DNA from: Alisma plantago-aquatica
Lineage: Eukaryota; Streptophyta; Magnoliopsida; Alismatales; Alismataceae
Assembly: GCA_963693085.1 (NCBI GenBank)
Contig: OY856412.1
Span: forward strand, 349,158,457 to 349,222,456
DNA length: 64,000 bases
Direction: 5' to 3'
The position numbers and the translations under genes are program-made. The notes below the pieces were generated by a model. It had not been told where the DNA came from, did no database searches, and saw only the letters and a program-made list of their open reading frames with translations. Below, one piece after another: positions 36,240 to 46,150 of this stretch (the first letter of the stretch is position 1; every line of letters begins with the position of its first letter).

Positions 36240-37487
36240 TTGGATAGATTTAGGAAACTTTCGGTCAATATTCCCTTGCTAGAGGCTATTGAGAAGATAC
36301 CCTCCTATGGTAAGTTCTTGAAGGATATAATTATCAAGAAGAGGAAGATTCCGGACACTGAGGTGGTAGTTCTTAAGGAACAGGTCAGCGCCTTTATTCT
36401 GGGAAAATTGCCACCAAAGCGACAAGATCCGAGTTGTTTCAATATTTCATGCTATATTGGGAAGGTGAAATTTGGTGAAGCACTGTGTGATTCTGGGGAA
36501 AGTATCAACTTGATGCCCCTCTCTACATTCAAAAAGGTTGGTCTTAAAGAATCTTGACAAAGCAACATGACAATTCAACTTGCGGACAATTCTGTGGTAC
36601 GACCGTATGGTATTTGTGAGGATGTCTTAGTCAAAGTTGATAGGTTTGTGTTTCTAGCTGATTTTGTTGTCATGGAGATGCAAGCTCAGCAAGGGAATGA
36701 GTTTCTCTTAGGAAGACCTTTCCAAGCCACTGCTAATATGATATTGGAGATGGGTAGAGGTCGGTTGACAATGGGTATAGCTGATGATAGATTCGAGATA
36801 TTCATGCCACCAAATTCAAAGCAGTCACAAGGGAATGAGCAATGTCACAAAGTGCAGCACTTTGATCATAACATCTCTCTTTTCTTAGGGCAGCCATTTC
36901 TTGATATGGCTCATGTCATGACGAAGGTAGATAAGGGAACAATTGTTGTGGACATCATGGAACAAACAAAAGTGGTTTCTCTTATTAAAGTTGTGGGTTA
37001 TCCCAATGATGAAGAAGAGGAAGTCTCACCGTCTACTTAGGATGAAGCTATAGAATTCTCCATGCTTGACTCATACCCACAATTACCTCTTGAAGCTTGT
37101 TTTTTTAACATAATGGATGATTGGATGAGAAGTACGTCATTACAAGAATGTGTTAAGATGCTTCAACTGCTTCCTTGCTACTATGCCAAGCACTATGAAG
37201 AGCTAGGACCACTTCCACCACCACTTCAATCTGCTTTGGTCAGCCCGCCAGATTTAGAGCTTAAGCCGCTGCCCCCTCACTTGAAATACGCATTCTTAGT
37301 GGCTGATGCAAAGCTACCAGTGATAATTTCGGCATATTTGAGTGCCATTGAGGAAGAACAGTTGATGATAGTGTTGAAGAACCACCGTGGTGCATTTGGG
37401 TGGTCAGTTTCTGACATCAAGGGGATCTCCCCTACTCTTTGCCAACACAAGTTCTGTCTCACTAAAGGAGCCAAACCCATGATTTAG
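36240..37487 (+). pseudogene. Athila-like protease and linker
   Basis: In frame with gag. VKFGEALCDSGESINLMPLS (about 36466-36525) holds the D-S-G active site in the form usual for Athila/Tat. TIQLADNSVVRPYGICEDVL follows a TGA at 36555 that replaces a position usually basic. The linker to RT (37062-37487) includes HLKYAFL and LKNHRGAFGWSVSDIKGISP, the normal lead-in to Athila RT. TAGs at 37038 and 37485; the latter replaces Gln in the conserved QPQRRLNP block. Confidence 0.85.
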
Positions 37488-37499
37488 CCACAACGTCAC

Positions 37500-38370
37500 C
37501 TCAACCCCGTCATGATGGAGGTTGTCAAAAAGGATGTGATCAAGCTTCTCTCAGCAGGCATTATCTATGCTATTTCAGACTCTACATGGGTGAGCCCAAC
37601 ACAGGTAGTCCCTAAAAAGGGGGGAATCACGGTAACTCAAAATCTTTTGAATGAGCCTGTCACCACCCGATTGGTAATCAGGTGGCGTGTTTGCATTGAT
37701 TATCGTCGATTGAATTCCACCACTTTAAAAGATCATTTTCCTCTCCCATTCATTGATTAGATTTTAGAGTGGCTAGAAGGCCACTCTCAGTTTTGCTTTT
37801 TAGATGGCTATTCTAGCTATAATCAGATTTCCATAGACCCTAATGACCAAGAGAAGTCTACTTTCACTTGTCCTTATGGGACTTTCGCATATCACCGGAT
37901 GTCATTCGGTTTGTGCAACGCACTAGCTACTTTTCAGCGCTGCATGCTTGCTATCTTTTCGGATATGGTGGAGCGCTGTCTAGAGGTTTTTATGATTGAC
38001 TTTTCCATCTACGGTGTGTCTTTTGATGAGTGCTTGTATAACCTAGACAAGGTGCTACAAAGATGTGAGGACACACATTTAGTCCTCAATTGGGAAAAAT
38101 GCCATATGATGGTTAGTGAAGGCGTAGTGCTTGGACACAAGGTGTCTAACAAGGGACTGGAGGTAGATCCAGTAAAGATTGAGGTTATTTCCAAACTACC
38201 TCCACCGAATTTAGTGAAAGGGGTGAGGAGTTTCCTTGGTCATTCAAGGTTTTATCACCGTTTTATCAAGGATTTTTCTAAAATCGCTAATCCATTATCA
38301 AAATTGCTTGAGAAGGATGTTGTTGTTGACTTCAATGATAAATGTATGCATGCCTTCAAGGTTCTCAAGT
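37500..38370 (+). pseudogene. Athila-like reverse transcriptase
   Basis: It reads EVVKKDVIKLLSAGIIYAIS, WVSPTQVVPKKGG, VCIDYRRLNSTTLKDHFPLP, then TFAYHRMSFGLCNALATFQR. The catalytic box reads VFMIDFSIYG where the family has FMDDFS: codon 37995-37997 is ATT (Ile) in place of Asp, so the enzyme would be dead even without the TAG at 37758 (Gln of PFIDQ). The thumb LGHKVSNKGLEVDPVKIE and SFLGHSRFYHRFIKDFS is well kept. TAA at 38370. Confidence 0.9.
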
Positions 38371-38880
38371 AAAGGTTGATCTCTGCGCCGATTGTTCAAA
38401 CACTAGATTGGACTATGCCCTTTGAGCTTATGTGTGATGCGTCAGATTTTGCCGTGGGGGGCGTTCTTGGGTAGCACCTTGAGAACAAACCCACAGTTAT
38501 TTTCTATGCATCTAAGACTTTGAATGATGCCCAACTCAATTACACCACCACTGAAAAAGAATTGCTTGCCGTGGTTTTTGCATTCAAAAAATTTAGGCAA
38601 TATTTGGTGGGGTCTACAGTTGTGGTATGGACGGACCATGCTGCCATAAAATACTTAATGGAAAAGAAAGATGCCAAGCCTAGACTCATTAGGTGGATCT
38701 TACTCTTGCAAGAATTTGACATTGAAATTAAGGACAAGGTGGGCATTGAGAAAGTGGTTGCGGACCACTTGTCTCGGTTAGAGTGGGTAGATGAGATAGA
38801 TACCAACATACCCATTACTGAGACCTTTCCAGATGAGCAAATCCTTTCCATTCAATCTAAGGACCCTTGGTTTTCACATA
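38371..38880 (+). pseudogene. Athila-like RNase H
   Basis: FELMCDASDFAVGGVLG (about 38426) carries the first catalytic Asp. Then a TAG at 38472 (Gln of VLGQ), [20 protein letters not shown] with the catalytic Glu, [20 protein letters not shown] with the Asp, and [10 protein letters not shown]. Same frame as RT. It would degrade the RNA template. Confidence 0.9.
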
Positions 38881-38906
38881 TTGTGAATTATCTCACATGT
38901 AAATAA

Positions 38907-40153
38907 ATTCCAGATGACTGTACTTACCAAGAGCAAAAGAGGTTTTTCCATTCTTTGAGATATTATTTTTGGGATGACCCTATTTTGTTGAGACAGTGCA
39001 GGGATGGAATTTTGCGCAGGTGTGTACCTGAGAGTGGATATGAAAGTGTGCTTAGTCACTATCATACATTGCCCACCGGTAGTCATCATGCGAGTACGAG
39101 GACTGTGGAGAAGGTATTAGAGAGTGGCCTTTATTGGCCTACACTTTTCTGGGATACCTATGATTATGTGAGGAGGTGTGATTCATGTCAAAGGGCAGGT
39201 AACATCTCAAAATGGCAAGATATGCCCCTCAATGTATTTCAATAAGTTGAGGTATTTGATTTGTGGGGCTTTGATTTCATGGGACCCTTTGTGTCCTCTA
39301 ATTCCAATTTGTATATTTTTCTTGCTGTTGATTATGTGTCGAAGTTGGTAGAGGCAATACCCACAAGGACTAATGAGGCTGCGGTAGTGTGCAGGTTTGT
39401 GAAGGAGCATATTTTTTGTAGGTTTGGTCTGCCACTAATGATCATTAGCGATGGAGGCACCCACTTCATGAATAGGAAATTCGCTACACTATTGAGCAAA
39501 TATGGGGTCAAGCATAATGAAGGTACCCCATATCACCCATAGACAAAGGGCCAAGTGGAGGTGTCCAATAGGGATATTAAGAAGATATTGGAGTGCATGG
39601 TGGCCTCTTCAAGGAAGAATTAGTGTGCATTACTATCGGACGCACTATGGGCATATAGAATCACATTCAAGACACCTATAGGCACAACGACTTTTAGGTT
39701 GGCTTACGGGCGGGCTTGTCACTTCCTGTGGAATTAGAGCACAAGGCGCACTGGGCGCTAAGGAAGTTGAACTTGAGTATGGATGATGCAGGGAGAAAGT
39801 GAATGTTAGAGCTCAATGTGTTGGATGAGCTAAGGATGAATGCATACGAGAACTCAAGGATATACAAGGAGCGGACAAAGTAAATACATGATCGCCACAT
39901 TCAACTGCGAGTGTTCAAGAAGGGTGATAGTGTTCTATTGTTCAATTCCAGGTTGAAGTTGCATCCTGGGAAATTGAAATCCCGATGGAGTGGACCTTTT
40001 GTTATAGAGGAGGTGCGACCCCATGGTGCTATCATGGTGAGAGATGGTGAAAGAACATTCTTAGTGAATGGTCAAAGGTTGACGCACTATTTTGGGGAAG
40101 ACTACACAAGGAAAGTGCATGAGATCAAATTCATGGAACTAAATGAGGAATGA
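38907..40153 (+). pseudogene. Athila-like integrase
   Basis: The zinc domain has HYHTLPTGSHH and RRCDSCQRAGN. The core has [12 protein letters not shown] (first Asp), [14 protein letters not shown] (second Asp) and GQVEVSNRDIKKILE (Glu), so all three catalytic residues are visible. TAA at 38904 and 39243; TAG at 39540 (Gln of HPQT) and 39621 (Trp). A 1-nt loss near 39720 shifts the C-terminal part into another frame, which runs VFKKGDSVLLFNSRLKLHPG and KSRWSGPF to a natural-looking stop at 40151-40153. Confidence 0.9.
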
Positions 40154-40322
40154 GGAGCATGCATGTGTCTAGCCCAAGACGTTAAATGAGGTGCTTGTTG
40201 GGAGGCAACCCAACCTTTGTAGTGTACATGTTTGTTTCTTTAAAGTTTTCGCATTCCTAGGTAGTTTTCATTAATTTAGTACTTAGTCTATAAAAATGAT
40301 ACCCTAATGTGTTTTTTGAGTA

Positions 40323-40855
40323 TGCAGGCTGGGGAACGGTCGATACCATCGACATCTGGGTCACTGGTATCAAATTTGGAACAATAGACAATTCCATAGA
40401 TGGCCTCGTCGATGGTATCGAAACTAGAACAGGTAGAAAAAGGATCGGGCGTCAATTGTATCGACTCGTTGTCGATGGTAGCGAGTTTTTTGGAGATTTT
40501 CAGACATATTTTCTCAGTGATTTCAATACCATCGACACACTGGTCGATGGTATCGACATGTCTACAACAACATTGAATTGGTCAGACTTTGCGGGGATAG
40601 AAGGAACATACAGGTGTCGATACTATCGACACATGGGTCGGTAGTATCGACGACACATCAGCGATCCGAGGTCTTCATCTAGTGGTCCACAATGCCTATC
40701 CATGGATTGTGTCGATGGTATTGACACCCTATCGCTACCATCGACACGAGGCTGATCCGGGTCCCCACATGGAGCCGTCAATAGCCGTCGATTGTAACAA
40801 GGGGCAGATTCCAACAACCATCGATATCATCGACGGGACTGTCGATGGCATCGAT
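40323..40855. repeat. Array of ~7 palindromic units after integrase
   Basis: Units at about 40340-40372, 40391-40421, 40452-40482, 40523-40556, 40616-40650, 40710-40745 and 40818-40855. Each combines ATACCATCGAC-like and GTCGATGGTAT-like arms around 5-8 bp. The best is 40523-40556, whose 12-bp arms mismatch once. They are the same motif as in the LTRs. Short plus- and minus-strand frames across this block are side effects of the repeat. Confidence 0.8.
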
Positions 40856-40862
40856 GCACCAT

Positions 40863-41374
40863 GACGAGTTGCTCTGAGAAAGTGTCCATGAAACTATGGA
40901 GCATCCACTTCTTCCTAGCCATAGCCACCACTGCCCTCCTATGACAGAGATGACCCCTATTCTATGCAGGGGATGTATACCATGCTCGAGTCGATCCAGG
41001 AGTCCCAACAGACAATGTTGCAGTCACATCAGACAACTTTTACAGGGATCCAGGATACGTAGAATAGGCTTTATGAAAACCAGCAGGCGATCTTCGAGAA
41101 TGAGCATCAGCTCTTCACCGACTGTCTATGATAGGTTGGGGAGGATAGAGCAGCAGTAGCAGCAGCCTTTCTATGATCATTACTGGAGCAGAGACTACTT
41201 TGGGGGATATCCACAGCCACTGCCCATGCCACCCTATGATCACAACTTTCAGGGGCATTATCCAGAATGGAACCCCCATACCCACCAATACCTGCTGCAC
41301 CCACCACCTCAGAAGTAGCAGGGTATCACTGTTCCACCTTCTGAGTTTATTCTTGACTATGAGGCCATAGTCTA
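40863..41374 (+). pseudogene. Post-integrase ORF, Gln/Pro/Tyr-rich
   Basis: After the palindrome array a frame reads MYTMLESIQESQQTMLQSHQ and NRLYENQQAIFENEHQLF, likely a coiled coil. A frameshift near 41128 leads to YDRLGRIEQQ, a TAG within a CAG run, QQPFYDHYWSRDYFGGYPQP and PPSEFILDYEAIV, with a stop at 41372-41374. TAGs at 41060, 41157 and 41316 lie in Gln-rich context. It occupies the env-like/extra-ORF place of Athila/Tat elements, but I see no signal peptide, transmembrane segment or other envelope feature, so I do not call it env. Confidence 0.6.
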
Positions 41375-41375
41375 A

Positions 41376-41393
41376 TTCAAGCTTGGGGGAGAT
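41376..41393 (+). promoter_or_regulatory. Internal PPT-like copy
   Basis: TTCAAGCTTGGGGGAGAT begins 2 bp after the stop of the post-integrase ORF. It is a better match to the Athila-type PPT than the one actually next to the LTR (42907). Confidence 0.65.
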
Positions 41394-41395
41394 GG

Positions 41396-42906
41396 AACAA
41401 ATTCTATCTTAGTTTTATTTTATTTTCTTTTGTTTGAGCATTTTTATTAGCTTTTTGCAATTTTTCTTCTAGTCTTGTAATTTATTTTATTTACAGCTTT
41501 CTAGGACCCACTTTCTATCTAGTGTAATCCATGGGTGTCTAATGTAAGTGTGTCATCTAAATGTTTTTCATATGGGGCTGATGTGTGAATTGTTTGAAAT
41601 TGAGCACATAACTTATGAAAATAATTGGGTAGGTCAACTTTAAAACACATGATCATAACTATATATCCTTATGGTTCAAGAAATGAGGACGGATATGGAT
41701 GTTGAGCTTTAACTAACCAAATAGTAATGGGACTTTAATTTGAAGGGAGAAAGAGAAACCTCTTAGTTACCATGTGCACATGTCAGTAAGGAGAGACATA
41801 TAATATTTTCCAGTGGTTCTGTCATTTAGTCTTGTGATCTATCCACCCCACTTCATTCGCGCTCCACCAAAAAGAACTGGGAGCACATTACAATTTTTCA
41901 TCTTTTGATTGCATGTCATTTAGATAGGATTGCATTATAGCTAGATTTTACATAAAAAATGAAAAATAAAACAATTTTTTTAGATCAGTTATGCATGTAC
42001 ACATTCTAGAGTGCATGCCATTGTAGTTGCATAATTACTTTCATGTAGTTGCACTTTGCATATTTTTGAGCATATAGGACATTATGTGCCTTATTTCTTT
42101 TGAAAAATAAGAAAAGTGGGTAACTTGTTATATACTCTCTGAAAAGTAGATTTTAATGCATCAATTGTAGTAGTTATGTGAAAATAAGCCTGAAAAAAAA
42201 TATGTTTTGTAAATATTTCTGTAGTCAATTGAGGAAATTGGGGCTCGAAAAAGAATTGAAAAAAAAGAAGAAGAAAAAGAAAAGAAAAAAATAACTAGAA
42301 ATTAGAGGGAAAAAGGAACTTGTTTCACCTGCATAATAGGAAGAATCAGCACATGATGTAGTTTTGTAGAAATTGTATCTCACATTGAGACGGAATAGTA
42401 GAGCATGCATCATTCCACCTAAAATGTAGGCATTAGGTCATTTTCATATGCATATGCATCATTTAGGTCATTTTTGTTGTTTCTGCATGTTAAATTGTAG
42501 TGTGCTTTCTATTCTTTCACAGCCGCCCATTCCATCCACTCGTTGCTCAAAACGGTAGGACACCCATGATTATCTCCTCATTCTTGTATATCAGGAGATC
42601 TGCTTCCATTATAGATGGTAGTTAGGATTTAAGCAATATAGATAGGAGATCAAAAGATGCACCACGCATGAACCGGATGAATTTATTATATTATCTACTT
42701 TATTTGATTGTGTTCATTGATTACGGGGTTGACATCTATAATGGATGATCATTGTCACCTTTAGGGTAGTTATCGTTCTGTGGTTAGTGAGAGCCGGTAT
42801 GTGCCTTGCAGGTGGGAATCATACTGTGATGTCTTTTATGTGATTACGTTCTTTAGTTGACCCTTACAATTTTATTCTATAGTTTTCTCGCTCGAGGATG
42901 AGCAAA
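41396..42906 (+). other. Athila-like 3' untranslated region
   Basis: About 1.5 kb between the internal PPT-like site and the real PPT. No protein similarity; A-rich runs near 42245-42290. It ends in CTCGAGGATGAGCAAAG, the usual lead-in to this clade's PPT. Confidence 0.7.
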
Positions 42907-42925
42907 GTTCAAGCTTGAGGGAGTT
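42907..42925 (+). promoter_or_regulatory. Polypurine tract of the Athila-like element
   Basis: TTCAAGCTTGAGGGAGTT, ending at the 3' LTR. One G of the family's GGGGGAG run is A here. Confidence 0.8.
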
Positions 42926-44453
42926 TGATGCAGGGGTTTTGACTCACTTTTATAGGCTAGTTTTACACTCGTTTTATGTGCTTATTGGTCATATTTGTGG
43001 TTAATATCACATGATTCAATTCTTTTAGCCTATTATACTCACCTGCATCAAATTCCGATTGTTTTACTTTATTTTTTTGCATAGATTATCATATTTCTTG
43101 GATTTGATTTGTGTTTTTCTCTCATTTTCAGGCAATTCACAATTCTGGATCCGTCGATACCATCGACGTTTTGTCGATAGCATCGACAGAGCAACAGTGA
43201 CAGAGCCGGAGAGGAAGCATATAGTTCAATACCATCGACACTTTGTCGATGGTCTCGAAAGTCCAACAGCGAGCCAAATATCGTCCCATCGATATCGTCG
43301 ACGTGAGCGGTCGAAAGTATCGAGAAGGCCTCAAACGCACCCCAGAAATTGAAGCAACTACAGGTACCCTAAGGTGTTGATGCCATCGACACCCTGTTGA
43401 TGGTATCGACGCCGTCAGATCAGAGTTTTGTCCAACATGACTTCAATCAGACAGTTGTGTTCTTTTGGCGGCCGTAAGTGGTACCTATACCTAGAAAAAG
43501 ACAGCCCAAAGCCGTCATTCACGGGGGATTGCATTGTATAAGTCCCGAAGGAGGAGAGAGCACAGAACGGAGTCGAGAGCTACATCCCGAGATATTCCAT
43601 AGACGCAGATGGATTTTTTCACCACTGGAAGGCTGCAAAACACTCATCCCACGTCGAGGATCACTCGATTCTTCTCCGTTTAGGGGTTACACCATCTCCA
43701 TCCACATTTTCTCCATGTTTTCTCATTCCTTCATGGTGTTTTGCATTGAGATGAACATGCAGGGCTAATCCCCTTTGTCTCTAGGACCGGGAGTAGCCCG
43801 GGCAATCGTTGTATGACTCTTTTTACATAGTTTATCATGATTTGTCCCTCAAATCCGCGGTATGATATCGTTTTCTCCATTGCTATCATTGTGCTTGATC
43901 GCCATAATGGTAATCTAATACCTGTAATTTCTTTTGAAGAAGAATTAATGGTTGAAAAGAGGCGGTAATCACATTAACTAATAAATCCTTGGGATAAGGC
44001 GATGTACGGTTAATGGTGGGAACCCAGAGACATGTTTTTCATGCATCTAGTCTAGGGCATAGGTTACTACTGGTGTGGAACCGACCTAGATTAAGGTAGT
44101 GAATTGTATCATGGAAGCGAGCAATTCTGGCTACAGGTCACTATCTAGAAAGGGAGATGAGTTGTGATAATTGTGAAGGAATTAGTACAACGAGAACTTG
44201 CGGTGAAACCACAATCCTAGAGATTTCTTTTAAATTGATTAAACCAACCATTTAATCGATTGCTTTGTTTTCTTTTGTTTTTATTTTTCTTTTTCAAAAC
44301 AACTTCCAAACTTTTATAATCGCTTTAGATGATCGTGAGTAGTTAGTAGTAGTCTACTGATAATTACATTTCCATGTGTTTGACTCGGGCCTCACAAGGC
44401 CTATATTACATTGATGTGTACACTTGCGTTATATGCACAGTAAAGTCATGTCA
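42926..44453 (+). mobile_element. Athila-like 3' LTR
   Basis: TGATGCAGGG to GTCATGTCA, 1528 bp, with GGCAA immediately after. It retains more CpG in the palindromic units than the 5' LTR (for example CGTCGATACCATCGACG at 43152). Confidence 0.92.
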
Positions 44454-44458
44454 GGCAA

Positions 44459-44690
44459 CAAACACCATCATCAATGGTGTTGCACTAGGAGGTTGTCTGT
44501 GCCAGTTGTCTATGTGTGTCTTGCAAAGAGTGCACAACACCATACAAGAGTTGTCTCTGGACTTGATCCAGGACTAGGTATATCTCTTTCTACATTCTTT
44601 CCTATATACATCGTTGTTGACGTGATTCCCTGATCAAGGAATAGGGACACATTTTCTGTTTTTGCTTTCTTTGTCATCCCTATTTCCAAA
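44459..44690 (+). mobile_element. Copia-A 3' LTR, second part
   Basis: Continues the LTR broken at 32971: CAAACACCATCATC..GGTGTTGCACTAGGAGGTTGTC matches 26006-26050. It ends near TTCCAAA, followed by TAGAG. The match resumes exactly at the duplication. Confidence 0.88.
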
Positions 44691-45368
44691 TAGAGTATAG
44701 TGTTGAGATTTTCTGAGTTCAACATCATATATTTACTCACGAGAATGGCCATTCATTTCATGGAATAACTCATCAAGTGTTCATGGTAATCACACTAATG
44801 GGAGGGAGAATTTCCATCTACATCAGTCACAACATCCCACAAGTTCCACATTGCAATTAGTCACTACCAATATAAAATGCTTATTCAAAGTCACATTCGG
44901 TAGTTTTAGAATACATAAAATCACTCATGATTATTGTAGTAACTTTAGATCTTGGGATCATAGTCATCATCTTCACATTTAGACATGACTCTGACTGCCG
45001 TGACATAGCTTCCATGTAACATTTCTTGATGTGGATTTTTCTTGATACTTGTTCTTCAAGTACCTATTTGACTTGATATTCAATTTGGTGACAAAGAGGC
45101 ATAGTCATCAGTCAGTACGTACACTAGTCTTGAGTATTATTGTTGTCTTTTATAATCCACCATAATATCTAATTTGGGACATAACAAAAGTGAACATTAT
45201 ATCATATGTCACTACGCCAAAATATTCTTAGGACATTACTTCGTTTAATCATTATACTAATACTAAAACAAACATAATAAGTATGTTTTCCTTCTATTAA
45301 TAATGAAATCATGTGCATAATATCCCATCACAATCATCACATGATGCAATTAGGGCATACTACCAATT
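44691..45368 (-). mobile_element. Copia-H 3' LTR, inner part
   Basis: From TAGAGTATAG it continues as GTTGAGATTTTCTGAGTTC, matching 16216 onward, 57560 onward and 63800 onward. The LTR start is near 45368, where the minus strand reads AATTGGTAGTATGCCC. Confidence 0.75.
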
Positions 45369-45385
45369 GTATCCCAATTTCACTA
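45369..45385 (-). promoter_or_regulatory. Copia-H polypurine tract, decayed
   Basis: The minus strand reads GTGAAATTGGGATACA before the LTR start. Compare GTGCATGTGGGAAT in Copia-B. Confidence 0.4.
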
Positions 45386-45701
45386 GAGACAAAAACTCAT
45401 GATTGTTATTCCAAGTGATCTAACAAGACCATCATGCTTTCTCTTTGAAAGTTTGGCCAATGATCAACAATATCCATTTCAATTATTACTTTCAAAATAT
45501 TTACGTTTCATAAAGGTACAGTCTCTTGTATGATATGGTAACATTGTAATATGTGTTTGGAATACTAATGTAATTCGGGTTCCTTAGCATGTGCAAAGGA
45601 TCCATTATTACCACAATGAGATCTACTATATCATCAAAGATTGGAAACGACTAAAGTTCACTAATGAACTTTGTGATATGTACTTGTTCCTTTGTTGCAT
45701 T

Positions 45702-45769
<68 letters not shown>

Positions 45770-46150
45770 CCACTATCTCTTGTTTGAAACTCCTCTAGAT
45801 TATATTTCAACCTTTTTGGAAAAACACAAAACTTGATTGCAATCAATAATCATCCTTTTTAGTTTGGAAACTTGTATCAATGTAACTATTTACTACTGAG
45901 TATTCCTGATCTACATATATCAAGAATTTATCCTATTATATTCTCAAGTACTTCAGAACATCCTCCACACTAATATAATGATCTTCACATGGATTTGACT
46001 GATATCCCCTCTTCATCCTGAGAGCATATGAGACATCAGGGCATATACATAATATTGCACATATGATAGTTCTTGTCATTAAGGCATATGGAATCTTACT
46101 CATGTGTGCCCAATCCTAAAAAGAGAGGGGACATCAAGATCTAGAGAGAC
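45386..46150 (-). pseudogene. Copia-H RNase H, decayed
   Basis: The minus strand resembles the Copia-R RNase H almost throughout, including the segment TGACTGATATCCCCTC (plus) that encodes the GYQSD region near 45990. A (TA)n run at 45704-45765 has expanded inside it. Frames are broken. Confidence 0.65.
45704..45765. repeat. (TA)n microsatellite
   Basis: About 31 perfect TA units inside the RNase H remnant of Copia-H. Copia-R has no such run at the corresponding position. Confidence 0.95.

Larger units (their letters stand above)
32972..44453 (+). mobile_element. Athila-like Ty3 element, complete but decayed
   Basis: 11,482 bp with two LTRs of 1528 bp each starting TGATGCA and ending GTCA, a perfect 5-bp GGCAA duplication, an Asp-tRNA-type PBS, gag-protease-RT-RNase H-integrase in that order, a further ORF after integrase and a PPT. 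The gag core, the CDSG..INLMP protease, [12 protein letters not shown] in integrase and the CTTGGGGGAG-type PPT place it in the Athila/Tat clade. Gag-pol is one long frame broken by about 16 stops and two frameshifts. It sits in the Copia-A 3' LTR and is therefore younger than Copia-A. Confidence 0.9.
24233..44690 (+). mobile_element. Copia-A, split by an Athila-like insertion
   Basis: Plus-strand copia with two LTRs of about 2.0 kb, iMet PBS, gag, integrase, RT, RNase H and PPT; about 9 kb without the insert. The 5' LTR is uninterrupted. The 3' LTR is cut at 32971 and resumes after 44453. TAGAG lies immediately left (24228-24232) and right (44691-44695), a likely 5-bp target duplication in the Copia-H LTR. 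All frames carry stops and frameshifts, so it is not self-mobile. Confidence 0.85.

Noticed and set aside
35433..39623. Possible alternative genetic code (TAG/TAA read as Gln), since the frame continues through stops at Gln positions.
   Set aside because: The elements, gene order and tRNA-type PBS are those of plant retrotransposons. Frameshifts, a lost RT Asp and TAG at a Trp codon accompany the stops. Deamination decay explains the pattern.
40309..41008. Several plus and minus ORFs over the palindrome array as new proteins.
   Set aside because: Palindromic repeats open frames on both strands; the products are repeat-derived and share no features with known proteins.
40863..41374. Envelope gene of the Athila-like element.
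   Set aside because: No signal peptide, membrane span or glycosylation-rich region is visible. Position alone is not enough.
45704..45765. (TA)n tract as a replication origin or matrix attachment site.
   Set aside because: A plain microsatellite expansion within decayed RNase H, with no other supporting signal.
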